Notes: generated from the letters alone by a model not told the origin. Numbered from the stretch's first letter, positions 26,325 to 34,801 are shown. The stretch is 64,000 bases of DNA from Bacillota bacterium (GCA_023429785.1 JAEZDD010000004.1:186001-250000), one strand, 5' to 3'. A program made the numbers and translations.

Positions 26325-27701
26325 GTGGAAATATTGAAGGATTTTGAAAAGTTTAAAAAATTCAATAAGTTTTTGGCTGCTCTCATTATACTATCTGTCC
26401 TTACCTTATCATTTAGTTATGTGTGGTTAAAATACTATAACTTTTATCGTGACAGCCGACCTATAGTTGAAGAAATCTTTGACAACAGAGGAAACTGGCT
26501 GCTTGTTGTCGTTTATTTTGTTATTCTTTTTATTTTTTCAAGAATATACGGTTCCCTGAGGGTTGGATATTTAAAGAAATTCAATATAATCTATTCACAG
26601 CTTTTGACAATCCTATGTGTGAACACTTTTATATTTCTCATAATGTGTCTTATCGCGAGAGGCTTTTATGACCTTATGCCAATGCTTCTGCTGACTATAT
26701 TTGATTTGGGAGTAATCATTATTTGGGCATATATTTCCGACTTTGTTTTTTCAAAGCTTTATCCGCCAAAAAATATGGTCATAGTATACGGGAGCAAGCT
26801 GGCGACCGAGCTTGTATATAAAATGAGCAGCAGAGATGATAAATACAGAATAACATATTCAATCAGCATTGACAGCGATATTGAAGAAATCAAACAGCTA
26901 ATCAGCAAGTTCGACGCTGTTATAATCTGCGATGTTCCGAGTCAGATAAGGAATGTTATATTAAAATATTGTTATGAAAAATCAATAAGAGCCTATGTAA
27001 CACCAAAAATTTCAGATATAATAATAAGAAGCGCTGAGGAGATTAATCTTTTTGACACGCCTCTGATACTTTGCAGAAACCATGGGCTGACATTTGAGCA
27101 AAGGTTTTTAAAGAGGCTGCTTGACCTTGTATTATCCTCAATTGCGTTGATTCTTTTTTCACCATTTATGCTGATAATAGCAATAGCAATAAAAGCAACA
27201 GACGGCGGGCCGGTTTTATTCAGACAAGAGCGCTGCACATTAAACGGGAAGAGCTTTTTAATATGTAAATTCAGAAGCATGATTGTCGATGCTGAAAAAG
27301 ACGGGAAGTCAATTCCCGCTATCGACAATGACCCCAGAATCACTCGCGTCGGGAAAATAATTCGGAAGCTAAGGCTCGACGAAATCCCTCAGCTTTTTAA
27401 TATTTTTGTGGGTGATATGAGTATAGTCGGGCCACGACCTGAAAGGATTGAACACATTGAGGAATTCATTAAGGAAATTCCGGAGTTTAATTTCAGGCTA
27501 AAGGTCAAGGGCGGGCTGACAGGCTATGCCCAGATAATCGGGAAGTATAATACCTCCGCTTATGACAAGCTGAGACTAGATATGATGTATATTCAGAACT
27601 ACTCGTTTATTCTCGACATAAAGCTCATTTTAATGACAATTAAAATCCTTTTCATGAAGGAAAGTACAGAGGGCTTTAAAGAAAGAAAGAGTGATAAATA
27701 G
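26325..27701 (+). CDS. polyprenyl-phosphate sugar phosphotransferase (exopolysaccharide initiating enzyme)
   Basis: The protein transfers a sugar-1-phosphate to undecaprenyl phosphate to start a surface polysaccharide. The N-terminal half has four hydrophobic helices and a Rossmann-like domain (MVIVYGSKLATELVYKM). The C-terminal half is the bacterial sugar transferase domain, with its membrane hairpin (RLLDLVLSSIALILFSPFM), FRQERCTLNGKSFLICKFRSM, LRLDEIPQLFNIFVGDMSIVGPRPE and GGLTGYAQI. The start is either GTG 26325 (458 residues) or TTG 26334. It has its own promoter and is followed by a glycosyltransferase remnant and one intact glycosyltransferase, a very small polysaccharide locus. Confidence 0.9.
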   Translation: MEILKDFEKFKKFNKFLAALIILSVLTLSFSYVWLKYYNFYRDSRPIVEEIFDNRGNWLLVVVYFVILFIFSRIYGSLRVGYLKKFNIIYSQLLTILCVNTFIFLIMCLIARGFYDLMPMLLLTIFDLGVIIIWAYISDFVFSKLYPPKNMVIVYGSKLATELVYKMSSRDDKYRITYSISIDSDIEEIKQLISKFDAVIICDVPSQIRNVILKYCYEKSIRAYVTPKISDIIIRSAEEINLFDTPLILCRNHGLTFEQRFLKRLLDLVLSSIALILFSPFMLIIAIAIKATDGGPVLFRQERCTLNGKSFLICKFRSMIVDAEKDGKSIPAIDNDPRITRVGKIIRKLRLDEIPQLFNIFVGDMSIVGPRPERIEHIEEFIKEIPEFNFRLKVKGGLTGYAQIIGKYNTSAYDKLRLDMMYIQNYSFILDIKLILMTIKILFMKESTEGFKERKSDK

Positions 27702-27925
27702 AAAAATTAAGCAGTTAATAAGTAAAGCAAGTGTTTAGAGGTATAATATTTTTATCGGGAGATGAAAAAGACATAATTTAAAAGGACAAGGAAGAATAGA
27801 AAAATTTCCCCTTATAACATTAATAATTTTTAACATCAATTTTTTAGCTTGTTTTGAAATGACAAAACAATAATGTGATTAAAAACTTTGAAAATGATTA
27901 GTAATGAAGCGGGTAAGGTGAAATA

Positions 27926-28188
27926 ATGAAAGACTATTCTATATTAATATCAGTATATCATGTGGAAAGCCCTGAATATTTAAGACAAAGCATTCAAAGT
28001 ATGCAAGTCATGAGCAAACCGTTCTCGCGAACGATGCTGTTCTTGTGTGCGACGGCCCTTTGACCATGAGTGGACGAGGTATTGAGGAATTTGTCTTGAA
28101 ATATTCGGGGCTTTTTAAATTTATATGCCTAAAAGAAAATATTGGTCTAGGGGAATGCAAGGCAAAAATCAATGAGAAAGAGATGTGA
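27926..28188 (+). pseudogene. frameshifted and truncated family 2 glycosyltransferase remnant
   Basis: From ATG 27926 the frame reads MKDYSILISVYHVESPEYLR and QSIQSM, the start of a GT-A glycosyltransferase. It then loses homology near base 28008. The pattern continues in another frame from 28012 as EQTVLANDAVLVCDGPLT and later FICLKENIGLGE, exactly the next family 2 motifs, until TGA at 28186. So one indel and a loss of the C-terminal two thirds have broken the gene. The next gene starts 3 bases later. A sequencing error could explain the frameshift but not the truncation. Confidence 0.8.
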
Positions 28189-28191
28189 ATA

Positions 28192-29232
28192 ATGGATAAA
28201 CCACTAATAAGCATAATTGTGCCTGTTTATAACGGTGAGGAAAGTGTTAAAAATTGCATCGATTCAATAAGAAATCAAACATATGAAAATATTGAGATAA
28301 TTATCGTCAATGATGGCTCGACAGATGATACGGAAAGGATATGCAAAAGGCTTTGCCTCAAGGATGACAGAATCATCCTCATAAATCAGGATAACAAAGG
28401 GGCTTCAGATGCGAGAAATACAGGGATAGACAATTCAAAGGGCGAGTATATACAGTTCGTTGACTCCGATGATTATATCGAAAGCAATATGGTCCAGTCC
28501 TTAATCGAAAGATGTATCGACAGCGAGTATACAATGGTCATGTGCGGATACTTCCGTGAGTTTATCAGTCCGGCGGGGACGACAGTGAACCAAGTCACAA
28601 TCCTCAATGCCTTCATAAAAAACAAGGATATTTTTTCGCAGTATTTCGCCGAGCTATATAATTCAGCATACATCAACTTCTCGTGGAACAAGCTGTATCT
28701 GAGTGAAATTATCAAGGACAACAAGCTTCGTTTTGATAATAATTGCAGCTTGGGAGAGGACCTTGTTTTTAACCTGAATTTTATAAAGCACAGCTGCAAA
28801 ATTCTGATTCTTAACAAGGCGCTATACCATAGGGTTGAGGAAAACACATTATCCCTCAGCAGAAAATTCAGGCTTGAAAGACAAGAAAACAATGTCGAGC
28901 TATATAATTATCTTCTGGATTATTTTAAAGACAGCAAGGATGAGGACAGTATAAAGGAAATTCACAAGATGTTTTTAAGGAACAATTATAAAAATCTTGA
29001 GTATCTTTATATAGCTAAAACAGAATTAAGCGAACAGGAGAAGTCGGAGTTCTTTGAAGAAATAGTCAAATCTCCCGAAACAAAGGAAGCAATAAAAAAC
29101 ATGAGAAATACCGACCTCGAGGGTTTGTATTATAGATTATTCCTATCAGCTAAAAGCGAAGCTGTTATAAAATATAGTGTGATACTAAGACACAAGCTGA
29201 AGAATTTCATAAGGAAAAAGGAAAAGATATAA
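28192..29232 (+). CDS. family 2 glycosyltransferase
   Basis: A 346-residue GT-A enzyme, probably adding a sugar to a lipid-linked polysaccharide on the inner membrane face. The N-terminal domain shows ISIIVPVYNGEESVKNCIDS, IIIVNDGSTDDTE (Asp41), GASDARNTGID, and the metal-binding QFVDSDDYIES (Asp91-Asp94). The C-terminal part is helical and unassigned. The ATG follows the broken glycosyltransferase by 3 bases. Acceptor and donor sugars cannot be told. Confidence 0.9.
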   Translation: MDKPLISIIVPVYNGEESVKNCIDSIRNQTYENIEIIIVNDGSTDDTERICKRLCLKDDRIILINQDNKGASDARNTGIDNSKGEYIQFVDSDDYIESNMVQSLIERCIDSEYTMVMCGYFREFISPAGTTVNQVTILNAFIKNKDIFSQYFAELYNSAYINFSWNKLYLSEIIKDNKLRFDNNCSLGEDLVFNLNFIKHSCKILILNKALYHRVEENTLSLSRKFRLERQENNVELYNYLLDYFKDSKDEDSIKEIHKMFLRNNYKNLEYLYIAKTELSEQEKSEFFEEIVKSPETKEAIKNMRNTDLEGLYYRLFLSAKSEAVIKYSVILRHKLKNFIRKKEKI

Positions 29233-29253
29233 TTAACACAAAAGGTCAACAGC

Positions 29254-29285
29254 CTAAAAAAAAGCCTACCTGAAAAGGTAGGCTT
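29254..29285 (-). terminator. terminator between the glycosyltransferase and the small XRE gene
   Basis: AAGCCTACC (29262-29270) pairs with GGTAGGCTT (29277-29285). On the minus strand a run of eight Ts follows, so it best serves the XRE gene at 29323-29532. Confidence 0.85.
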
Positions 29286-29322
29286 AATAAGTATTCTTCG
29301 CCAAAAATAAGTACAATCAGCA

Positions 29323-29532
29323 TTAGATTTTTTCGCCGTTTGGCAAAATGAAATAACGTTCAAACTTGCAACCTAAAGCTTCTGACATTTCTTCAAGGTC
29401 ATAAACCGTAAACTTCTCCCTTTTCATTTTTCCGTTCAGGGATTGTGGGGTAAGACCAATTTTTCTACTTAGCTCGGCTAAGCTGATACCGTTGCGAATG
29501 CAAAGGATTTTAATTTGCTCATTAACTGTCAT
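29323..29532 (-). CDS. small XRE-family helix-turn-helix protein
   Basis: A 69-residue protein that is almost entirely a Cro/CI-type DNA-binding domain: EQIKILCIRNGISLAELSRK, IGLTPQSLNGKMKR, then YDLEEMSEALGCKFERYFIL. I start at ATG 29532, with GAGGTG 6 bases ahead; a GTG three codons upstream overlaps the RBS. The gene has its own promoter with a repeated sequence in the spacer, and its own terminator, so it looks like a free-standing, perhaps self-regulated, repressor. Its target is unknown. Confidence 0.82.
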   Translation of the reverse strand: MTVNEQIKILCIRNGISLAELSRKIGLTPQSLNGKMKREKFTVYDLEEMSEALGCKFERYFILPNGEKI

Positions 29533-29574
29533 GTTCTTCACCTCAATTATCTATATTATTACATATAAATTAGA

Positions 29575-29603
29575 ATAATAATGTCGAATTTAGTCGAACT
29601 CAA
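29575..29603 (-). promoter_or_regulatory. promoter of the small XRE gene with direct repeats in the spacer
   Basis: On the minus strand TTGAGT (29603-29598), a 17-base spacer and TATTAT (29580-29575). The spacer and -35 region hold two GTCGAA copies (29583-29588 and 29593-29598 on the plus strand) exactly 10 bases apart, a spacing that puts both on one DNA face. Confidence 0.55.
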
Positions 29604-29754
29604 TAACATTTGTTATTTTGTAAAAAAATAACTCATTAATATTGTATAAAAATTATATATATAGATTATTAATAATATAAAAACAATAAAAAGTCAAGCA
29701 AATTAAAATATTTTTGGAGAAGTGCAATAAAAATGTAATATTTTTAACTAAAAT

Positions 29755-30915
29755 TTATCCAACTTCAACCCCAGAGTAATAGTGGGTTAATATTTGTTTA
29801 TAGTCCCAGCCGGCAATTTTTGCGTATAAATTTGCTCCGTCCGCTGGCATACCGACGCCGTGACCAAAGCCATAGGATGTGAAACAGAACGTCCCATCCT
29901 TATATTCAACGGTGAAAGCCGGGGATTTAACATTACCCGAGCCGATGATATTGTTTTTAAAATAAGTGCCGGTGATTCTGTATTGTCTCCCCTCAACAGT
30001 GACGTAAGGATTCCCGTCAATCAAAACCTGGTCAACGTTATTCCCGTCAATATTCGAAGCGATTGTTATCCATTTTGATGGGTCATCAGATAAAACAATA
30101 CCAGTTCTTGAACCTATTATATTCCTAATTTCGTCTTTTGTAAATACCTTCTTAAAAATATATTGATTTCCTTGCGAATCATACTTACTTTCGACACTAA
30201 TCAAATATGGATTCGCCTGTCCCCAGCTATTTTTGCTTGATAATGTATATCCGCCGGTTGATGCACAGTATACGGCGCAAATGTATGCGTTGTTATAATA
30301 TATAGCCTGTCCATAAACCTCGGCGACATCTTCCATGAGCGCCTGAGAGATATCGCTGTTCAACCCGACACAGGGGACCTGACCACGGTTTATATTATAT
30401 TTAATATATGTGTAGGATGCCACGGCGAAGGCCTTAATCGCCTCCTTGTTGTATGCTGTCTGACCCTTTAATGGTCCCGCCTTATAGTGGGCGCCGACTT
30501 CGTTCCGGACAACCTGACATATTAGGTCAAAGCCGTTCATAGTTACATTTTGACGTGAATTAACATCATATACTGTGAAGAAGTCATTCGTAATGCTGTT
30601 GTTTGAAGGCGGCCACTGAATCGTCGTAACTGTTGAGGTCGATGTAACAAGTGGCGTCGTCGTAATAAGCGTTGTTACCGGGGGCGCTGAAGAATATGTT
30701 GTATAGCTCAGGCTGTTTATGTGGGATATACTGTCAAGGTCAGAGCTGCTTGACTTTTTTGGCTTCATGACTAAGTCGTTCGCGACTGAGGCGCTGATTG
30801 CATTCTTATCTTCAGCACTGATTTTTTTAATATCACAGGTTATACAAATACCAAAACAGGATATTAAAATCAGTGATAAGATAAAAATGTTCCTTAAAAT
30901 TTTTATCACTTTCAT
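29755..30915 (-). CDS. SpoIID/LytB domain protein
   Basis: A 386-residue secreted or membrane-anchored protein: an N-terminal hydrophobic segment (about 6-27), a Ser/Thr-rich linker (about 60-100), and a SpoIID/LytB domain. Its motifs include ICQVVRNEVG, EAIKAFAVASYTYIKYN, AVYCASTGGYT and FCFTSYGFGHGVGMPADGAN. SpoIID proteins cut glycan strands during engulfment; LytB proteins enhance amidases. Its promoter is sigma-A-like rather than sporulation-type, so a vegetative LytB-like role is possible. I start at ATG 30915 behind GGAG; six codons upstream are open but unsupported. The 213 bases between it and the XRE gene (29542-29754) are A/T-rich with nothing else seen. Confidence 0.88.
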   Translation of the reverse strand: MKVIKILRNIFILSLILISCFGICITCDIKKISAEDKNAISASVANDLVMKPKKSSSSDLDSISHINSLSYTTYSSAPPVTTLITTTPLVTSTSTVTTIQWPPSNNSITNDFFTVYDVNSRQNVTMNGFDLICQVVRNEVGAHYKAGPLKGQTAYNKEAIKAFAVASYTYIKYNINRGQVPCVGLNSDISQALMEDVAEVYGQAIYYNNAYICAVYCASTGGYTLSSKNSWGQANPYLISVESKYDSQGNQYIFKKVFTKDEIRNIIGSRTGIVLSDDPSKWITIASNIDGNNVDQVLIDGNPYVTVEGRQYRITGTYFKNNIIGSGNVKSPAFTVEYKDGTFCFTSYGFGHGVGMPADGANLYAKIAGWDYKQILTHYYSGVEVG

Positions 30916-30995
30916 TTTTTTCACTCCATTCAATTTTTGACAACATTCATTTTTTACTATATTAAAATAATATATGTTATTTTTTGGTAATTTAC

Positions 30996-31024
30996 ATTGT
31001 AATAATATAGCGAGGTTATGTCAA
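30996..31024 (-). promoter_or_regulatory. promoter of the SpoIID/LytB gene
   Basis: On the minus strand TTGACA (31024-31019), a 17-base spacer and TACAAT (31001-30996), giving a leader of about 75 bases. Confidence 0.7.
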
Positions 31025-31231
31025 GGGGAATTTGTAACCGATTTGTTATTTTTGTGATGATAACAGAAATTTTAAAAATGAGAATGTTAATATTATTAAA
31101 TGTCACAAAGTCATCGACGAATAAGTACAAGTTTCTCACAAGGCATTAACAGGCTAAAATATTTTTGTCAAAAAAGTGAATAGGTATTCATTTTGTAATA
31201 TTATAGTGAAATAGGATTATATAAGGGGAAA
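31025..31231. other. A/T-rich intergenic stretch without visible gene
   Basis: This lies between the SpoIID/LytB promoter and the tyrA terminator. It is very A/T-rich, with no RBS-led frame, repeat or known RNA motif seen. Confidence 0.6.
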
Positions 31232-31260
31232 AGAAAAAAGGGAGCTTTTTAGCTCCCTTT
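31232..31260 (-). terminator. aroF-tyrA operon terminator
   Basis: AAAGGGAGCT (31237-31246) pairs with AGCTCCCTTT (31251-31260); on the minus strand a T-rich run follows. It overlaps the tyrA stop codon. Confidence 0.85.
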
Positions 31261-32092
31261 ATCGTATTGAGTTCTCTTTTAGTATTCGTCCCTCTTTTAA
31301 AAGAGAATTTAACAGGTCATAATTCTCGTTTTGTATCGCCTCGCGGTATTCTATTAAGTGTTCAATAATTGTATCAATTTCGCTGATGAGGGGTTTTCTG
31401 TTCATCAAAAAAAGCGATGTCCACATATCCTCGTTCAGCTTCGCCACTCTTGTCAGGTCTAGGAAGCTCCCCGCGCTGAACCCGCTCTGGCTTGAAAGCG
31501 TCGGGCTTTTTATATATGCACTCGAAACAATATGAGCGAGCTGTGAGGTGAAGGCAATAGTTTCATCATGCTCCTGAACCGTTGATATTACTATTTTCTT
31601 AAAGCCGATAGCTTCAGCCAGGGATTGAACAATATTTATGCTTTCCTGCTTTGTCACCTGTGAGGGGGTGATAATAAAGCTGGCGTTGTTAAAAAGTATT
31701 TCAAGAGAAAATTCATAGCCGGAAACCTCTCGCCCAGCCATGGGATGACAGCCGATGAATTCAACCTCTCTTGACAAAAGGACATCAGTCACAGCGGTGA
31801 CAATGCTTTCCTTAACTCCACAGCTGTCAATGACAATGCTCCCCTTTTTAAAGTTATCGGCATTTTCAAGAATGAAGGCAATAGTCTGAATCGGGTGGAG
31901 ACAAACTATTGTCATATCCATTTCACAAAGCTCCTGAGGCGTGATTTCTTTTTGAATAGCCCTATCATTAATAGCCGAAAAAACCGAAGCCTCATTAGTG
32001 TCAATCCCATAACAGGCGTGAGGGGTCCTCGCGGAAATAGCCTTACAGAAGGAGCCACCAATCAAGCCGAGTCCAACTACTGCAATTTTCAT
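31259..32092 (-). CDS. tyrA: prephenate dehydrogenase
   Basis: Converts prephenate to 4-hydroxyphenylpyruvate with NAD(P)+ in tyrosine synthesis. The 277 residues begin MKIAVVGLGLIGGSF, a Rossmann glycine motif, and show GCHPMAGREVSGYE and FTSQLAHIVSSAY (with the conserved histidine of the active site). No C-terminal ACT domain is present. It lies 14 bases after aroF, so the two committed aromatic steps are made together. AAGGA precedes the ATG. Confidence 0.94.
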   Translation of the reverse strand: MKIAVVGLGLIGGSFCKAISARTPHACYGIDTNEASVFSAINDRAIQKEITPQELCEMDMTIVCLHPIQTIAFILENADNFKKGSIVIDSCGVKESIVTAVTDVLLSREVEFIGCHPMAGREVSGYEFSLEILFNNASFIITPSQVTKQESINIVQSLAEAIGFKKIVISTVQEHDETIAFTSQLAHIVSSAYIKSPTLSSQSGFSAGSFLDLTRVAKLNEDMWTSLFLMNRKPLISEIDTIIEHLIEYREAIQNENYDLLNSLLKEGRILKENSIR

Positions 32093-32106
32093 TTTAAATC
32101 AGTCCT

Positions 32107-33117
32107 TTAAATAACCTTATTTTCAAACTCGCAAAGGCCCCTCACCTTTTGCATAACAGCTTCAAACTGAACAGGGGTGAGAGATTGAGCGCCGTCGCAA
32201 AGTGCAGCCTTAGGGTTGTTGTGAACCTCAATCATCAGCCCGTCAGCGCCGGCAGCAACAGCCGCCTTTGAAAGAGGCTCAACGAGCCAAGGTATACCGG
32301 TCGCATGGCTAGGGTCAACAACAATAGGGAGATGCGAGAGCTGTTTTAAAAGCGGGATAGCGGAAATATCCAGAGTGTTTCTGGTTTGAGTTTCAAAGGT
32401 TCTTATCCCTCTTTCACAAAGGATGACATTGCTGTTTCCGCCGGCCATAATGTATTCGGCGCTCATCAAAAACTCCTCAACTGTGTTCGCCAGACCACGC
32501 TTCAAAAGAATAGGCTTTTCACAACGGCCCAGCTCCTTGAGCATTTCAAAATTTTGCATATTTCTCGCGCCTACCTGAATTACGTCAACCTCGCTGAAAA
32601 GGTCAATGTGAGAAAGACTCATTATTTCGGTAACAATCGGAAGGCCGGTGACTTTTTTCGCCTTTAAAAGCAATTCAATCCCGTCACCGTGCAACCCTTG
32701 AAAAGCGTATGGTGAGGTTCTAGGCTTGAAGGCGCCGCCTCTCAAAAATTTCGCCCCGCTTTTTTTCACAGCGTTTGCAACCTCAATAATCTGCTCCTCG
32801 CTTTCAACAGAACAAGGGCCGGCGATAACGCTGAAATTGTTCCCGCCTATTATCGAGCCCATTACGTCAACAACAGTATCATCAGGGTGGAACTTTCTGT
32901 TCGCCGCCTTATATGGCTCAGAAACACGCTTAACATCAAAAACAATGTCGTTCGCCTTGATTGAGTCAATGTCAACCTTTGAGGTGTCACCGATTAATCC
33001 GATGATTGTTGTCGATTCGCCCTGACTGAAATGATATGAAAGCCCAAGACTAACAAAAGCGTCTAAAAGTGGCTTTGCATTTTCCTCTGATAAATTTTTC
33101 TTTAAAATTACTATCAT
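32107..33117 (-). CDS. aroF: 3-deoxy-7-phosphoheptulonate (DAHP) synthase
   Basis: First step of the shikimate pathway: PEP plus erythrose 4-phosphate to DAHP. The 336 residues contain an N-terminal ferredoxin-like regulatory domain (about 1-70) and the KDO8P-synthase-like barrel (FSVIAGPCSVES, FLRGGAFKPRTSPYAFQG, PILLKRG, VVDPSHATG). This is the TyrA-linked type I-beta form common in Firmicutes, where the N-terminal domain binds Tyr or Phe. AAGGAG precedes the ATG. A 200-base leader with an operator-like palindrome and a short aromatic-rich frame lies upstream. Confidence 0.95.
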   Translation of the reverse strand: MIVILKKNLSEENAKPLLDAFVSLGLSYHFSQGESTTIIGLIGDTSKVDIDSIKANDIVFDVKRVSEPYKAANRKFHPDDTVVDVMGSIIGGNNFSVIAGPCSVESEEQIIEVANAVKKSGAKFLRGGAFKPRTSPYAFQGLHGDGIELLLKAKKVTGLPIVTEIMSLSHIDLFSEVDVIQVGARNMQNFEMLKELGRCEKPILLKRGLANTVEEFLMSAEYIMAGGNSNVILCERGIRTFETQTRNTLDISAIPLLKQLSHLPIVVDPSHATGIPWLVEPLSKAAVAAGADGLMIEVHNNPKAALCDGAQSLTPVQFEAVMQKVRGLCEFENKVI

Positions 33118-33139
33118 ATAAAATCTCCTTAAAATAAAA

Positions 33140-33211
33140 TTATCGATAACCTGTGCAAATGAAAAAGGTTACCGACTTAATAAAAATCGTAATGTAATCT
33201 TTTTTCAGCAT
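33140..33211 (-). CDS. possible 23-residue leader peptide rich in Phe and Tyr
   Basis: On the minus strand ATG 33211 opens a 23-codon frame ending in TAA at 33140, 23 bases before the aroF start. It begins MLKKDYITIFIKSV and ends FFICTGYR; five of 23 residues are Phe or Tyr. Its last third spans a stem-loop (CGGTAACC with GGTTATCG) followed by a T-rich run, the layout of amino-acid attenuation. The RBS is weak (GAGCGA), and A/T-rich sequence raises Phe/Tyr codons by chance, so this is only a candidate. Confidence 0.35.
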   Translation of the reverse strand: MLKKDYITIFIKSVTFFICTGYR

Positions 33212-33313
33212 GCTTCGCTCGCACTATACAGAATAAGTGTAAATAAAAGTATGAAATTGATTTTCTAACCAATCCGGTTATTTTCTTAGCTCATTCGGCT
33301 ATCATGCTTTTAT

Positions 33314-33349
33314 GCTTTAAAGTTTAACACTTTAAAGCAAATTTGTCAA
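33314..33349 (-). promoter_or_regulatory. aroF promoter overlapped by a perfect 10-base-arm palindrome
   Basis: On the minus strand TTGACA (33349-33344), a 17-base spacer and TAAACT (33326-33321). GCTTTAAAGT (33314-33323) and ACTTTAAAGC (33329-33338) form a perfect inverted repeat with a 5-base centre that covers most of the spacer and the -10, the classic site for a repressor dimer. The repressor is unknown. Confidence 0.75.
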
Positions 33350-33367
33350 TAGCATTTAAAAATTAGT

Positions 33368-33403
33368 TAAAAAAATCAGCTGACCTTATTATCAGTCAGC
33401 TGA
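33368..33403 (-). terminator. mgsA terminator
   Basis: TCAGCTGAC (33376-33384) pairs with GTCAGCTGA (33395-33403), with a T-run following on the minus strand. Confidence 0.88.
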
Positions 33404-33410
33404 AATAAAA

Positions 33411-33887
33411 CTATTCAAAGGATTTAAGGCGCTCAGATATATTAGCGTTATAGTTGGTGACAGCGTGTTCATATTCCTCATTCATATATTTTGATGAAAG
33501 AAGAAAATCGGCGGTCGAAATATTATTAGCCATTGGAATGTCATAGACAGCACAAATTCGCGTGAGTGCCTTGACATCAGGGTCGTGAGGCTGTGACTCC
33601 AAAGGGTCGCACAAGAAAATAACAAAATTGATTTTCCCTTCTGTTATCCTCGCGCCTATTTGCTGGTCGCCGCCTAAAGGGCCGCTGTTAAAGCCCTTGA
33701 CGGTGAGACCGGTTTTTTCGGTGATTAATCTTGCTGTCGTCCCTGTCCCGCAAAGCTCGTGATTTTTCAAAATTTCTTTATTTCTCATTGCCCATTCGAT
33801 TAGCTCCTTTTTCTTCCCGTCGTGAGCGATAAGAGCAATACTCTTGGTTTTTGGGAGAAGGAATTTTATGTATTCATCCGTTATCAT
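33411..33887 (-). CDS. mgsA: methylglyoxal synthase
   Basis: Converts dihydroxyacetone phosphate to methylglyoxal and phosphate, a bypass of lower glycolysis. From ATG 33887 the protein has 158 residues. The family motifs are IALIAHDGKK, CGTGTTARLI, GFNSGPLGGDQQIGARI (with the catalytic Asp) and FLCDPLESQPHDPD. GGAGG lies 12 bases before this ATG, rather far; an upstream ATG (33944) would add 19 unsupported residues. It stands alone with its own terminator. Confidence 0.93.
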   Translation of the reverse strand: MITDEYIKFLLPKTKSIALIAHDGKKKELIEWAMRNKEILKNHELCGTGTTARLITEKTGLTVKGFNSGPLGGDQQIGARITEGKINFVIFLCDPLESQPHDPDVKALTRICAVYDIPMANNISTADFLLSSKYMNEEYEHAVTNYNANISERLKSFE

Positions 33888-34049
33888 TTTATTTCGTGTC
33901 CTCCGTTCAGTATTAGCTGGATTATAATAATCTGAGTATATCACAAAAAATCACATTTTTCCACTAAAAAATTTTTAAAAAGCCAGTATGAATTTCTTTC
34001 CACTTATTTATTCCCATTTTAGTTTAATAATAGTAGCAGGTTAAAAAAG

Positions 34050-34078
34050 TTGAATTAATGAAATATATGTGATATAAC
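34050..34078 (+). promoter_or_regulatory. deo operon promoter
   Basis: TTGAAT (34050-34055), a 17-base spacer and TATAAC (34073-34078), 30 bases before deoC. No clear operator palindrome is seen. Confidence 0.65.
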
Positions 34079-34107
34079 TAATTAAAAACAATTTTAGGGA
34101 GGATATA

Positions 34108-34779
34108 ATGGATAAAAAGGAAATTTTTAAAAGGATAGACCATACAGTACTTAAAGCTGTGACAAGCTGGAGCGAAATAAAAAAGCTTTGCGATGAGTCG
34201 ATAAAGTATCAGACGGCGTCAGTTTGTATCCCCCCTTCATATGTTTTTAGAGTTCATAAGGAGTATGGCGAGGATATTAATATCTGCACTGTCATTGGCT
34301 TCCCATTAGGTTACAACACAACAGAGGTGAAGATTTTTGAAGCAGCTCAAGCGATAAAGGCTGGAGCAAGCGAGATAGATATGGTCATTAATCTCGGCGA
34401 CGTGAAGAATGGTGACTTTGAAAAAATCAGTGATGAAATAAGAGAAATTAAAAAAGCAGTCGAAAAAGGGAATAAAATTCTAAAGGTCATTATTGAAACC
34501 TGTTATCTCACGGAGGAGGAGAAAATCAAGCTCTGCCGGTGCGTCACAAACGCAAGGGCAGATTTTATAAAAACCTCGACGGGCTTCGGGACAGCGGGCG
34601 CAACAATCGAAGATATCGAGCTGTTTAAAAGGAATATTGGTGAGGGGATAAAAATTAAGGCAGCCGGTGGGGTTAAGACTAAAGAAGATTTAGAGATGTT
34701 TATTAATGCCGGCTGTGACAGAATTGGGACAAGCTCGGCGGTAACAATACTGAATTCAGGAGTGGCGGGAGGCTATTAG
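34108..34779 (+). CDS. deoC: deoxyribose-phosphate aldolase
   Basis: Cleaves 2-deoxyribose 5-phosphate to acetaldehyde and glyceraldehyde 3-phosphate. The 223 residues show the class I aldolase residues: Asp91 in EIDMVINLG, the Schiff-base Lys155 in FIKTSTGFGTAGAT, and Lys184 in IKIKAAGG. GGAGG precedes the ATG. It is the first gene of a run deoC-deoB-cdd-membrane protein that continues into a nucleoside ABC transporter, so imported deoxynucleosides can be fed into glycolysis. Confidence 0.96.
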   Translation: MDKKEIFKRIDHTVLKAVTSWSEIKKLCDESIKYQTASVCIPPSYVFRVHKEYGEDINICTVIGFPLGYNTTEVKIFEAAQAIKAGASEIDMVINLGDVKNGDFEKISDEIREIKKAVEKGNKILKVIIETCYLTEEEKIKLCRCVTNARADFIKTSTGFGTAGATIEDIELFKRNIGEGIKIKAAGGVKTKEDLEMFINAGCDRIGTSSAVTILNSGVAGGY

Positions 34780-34801
34780 ACAAAAGGAGGGTGAAGATAA
34801 A

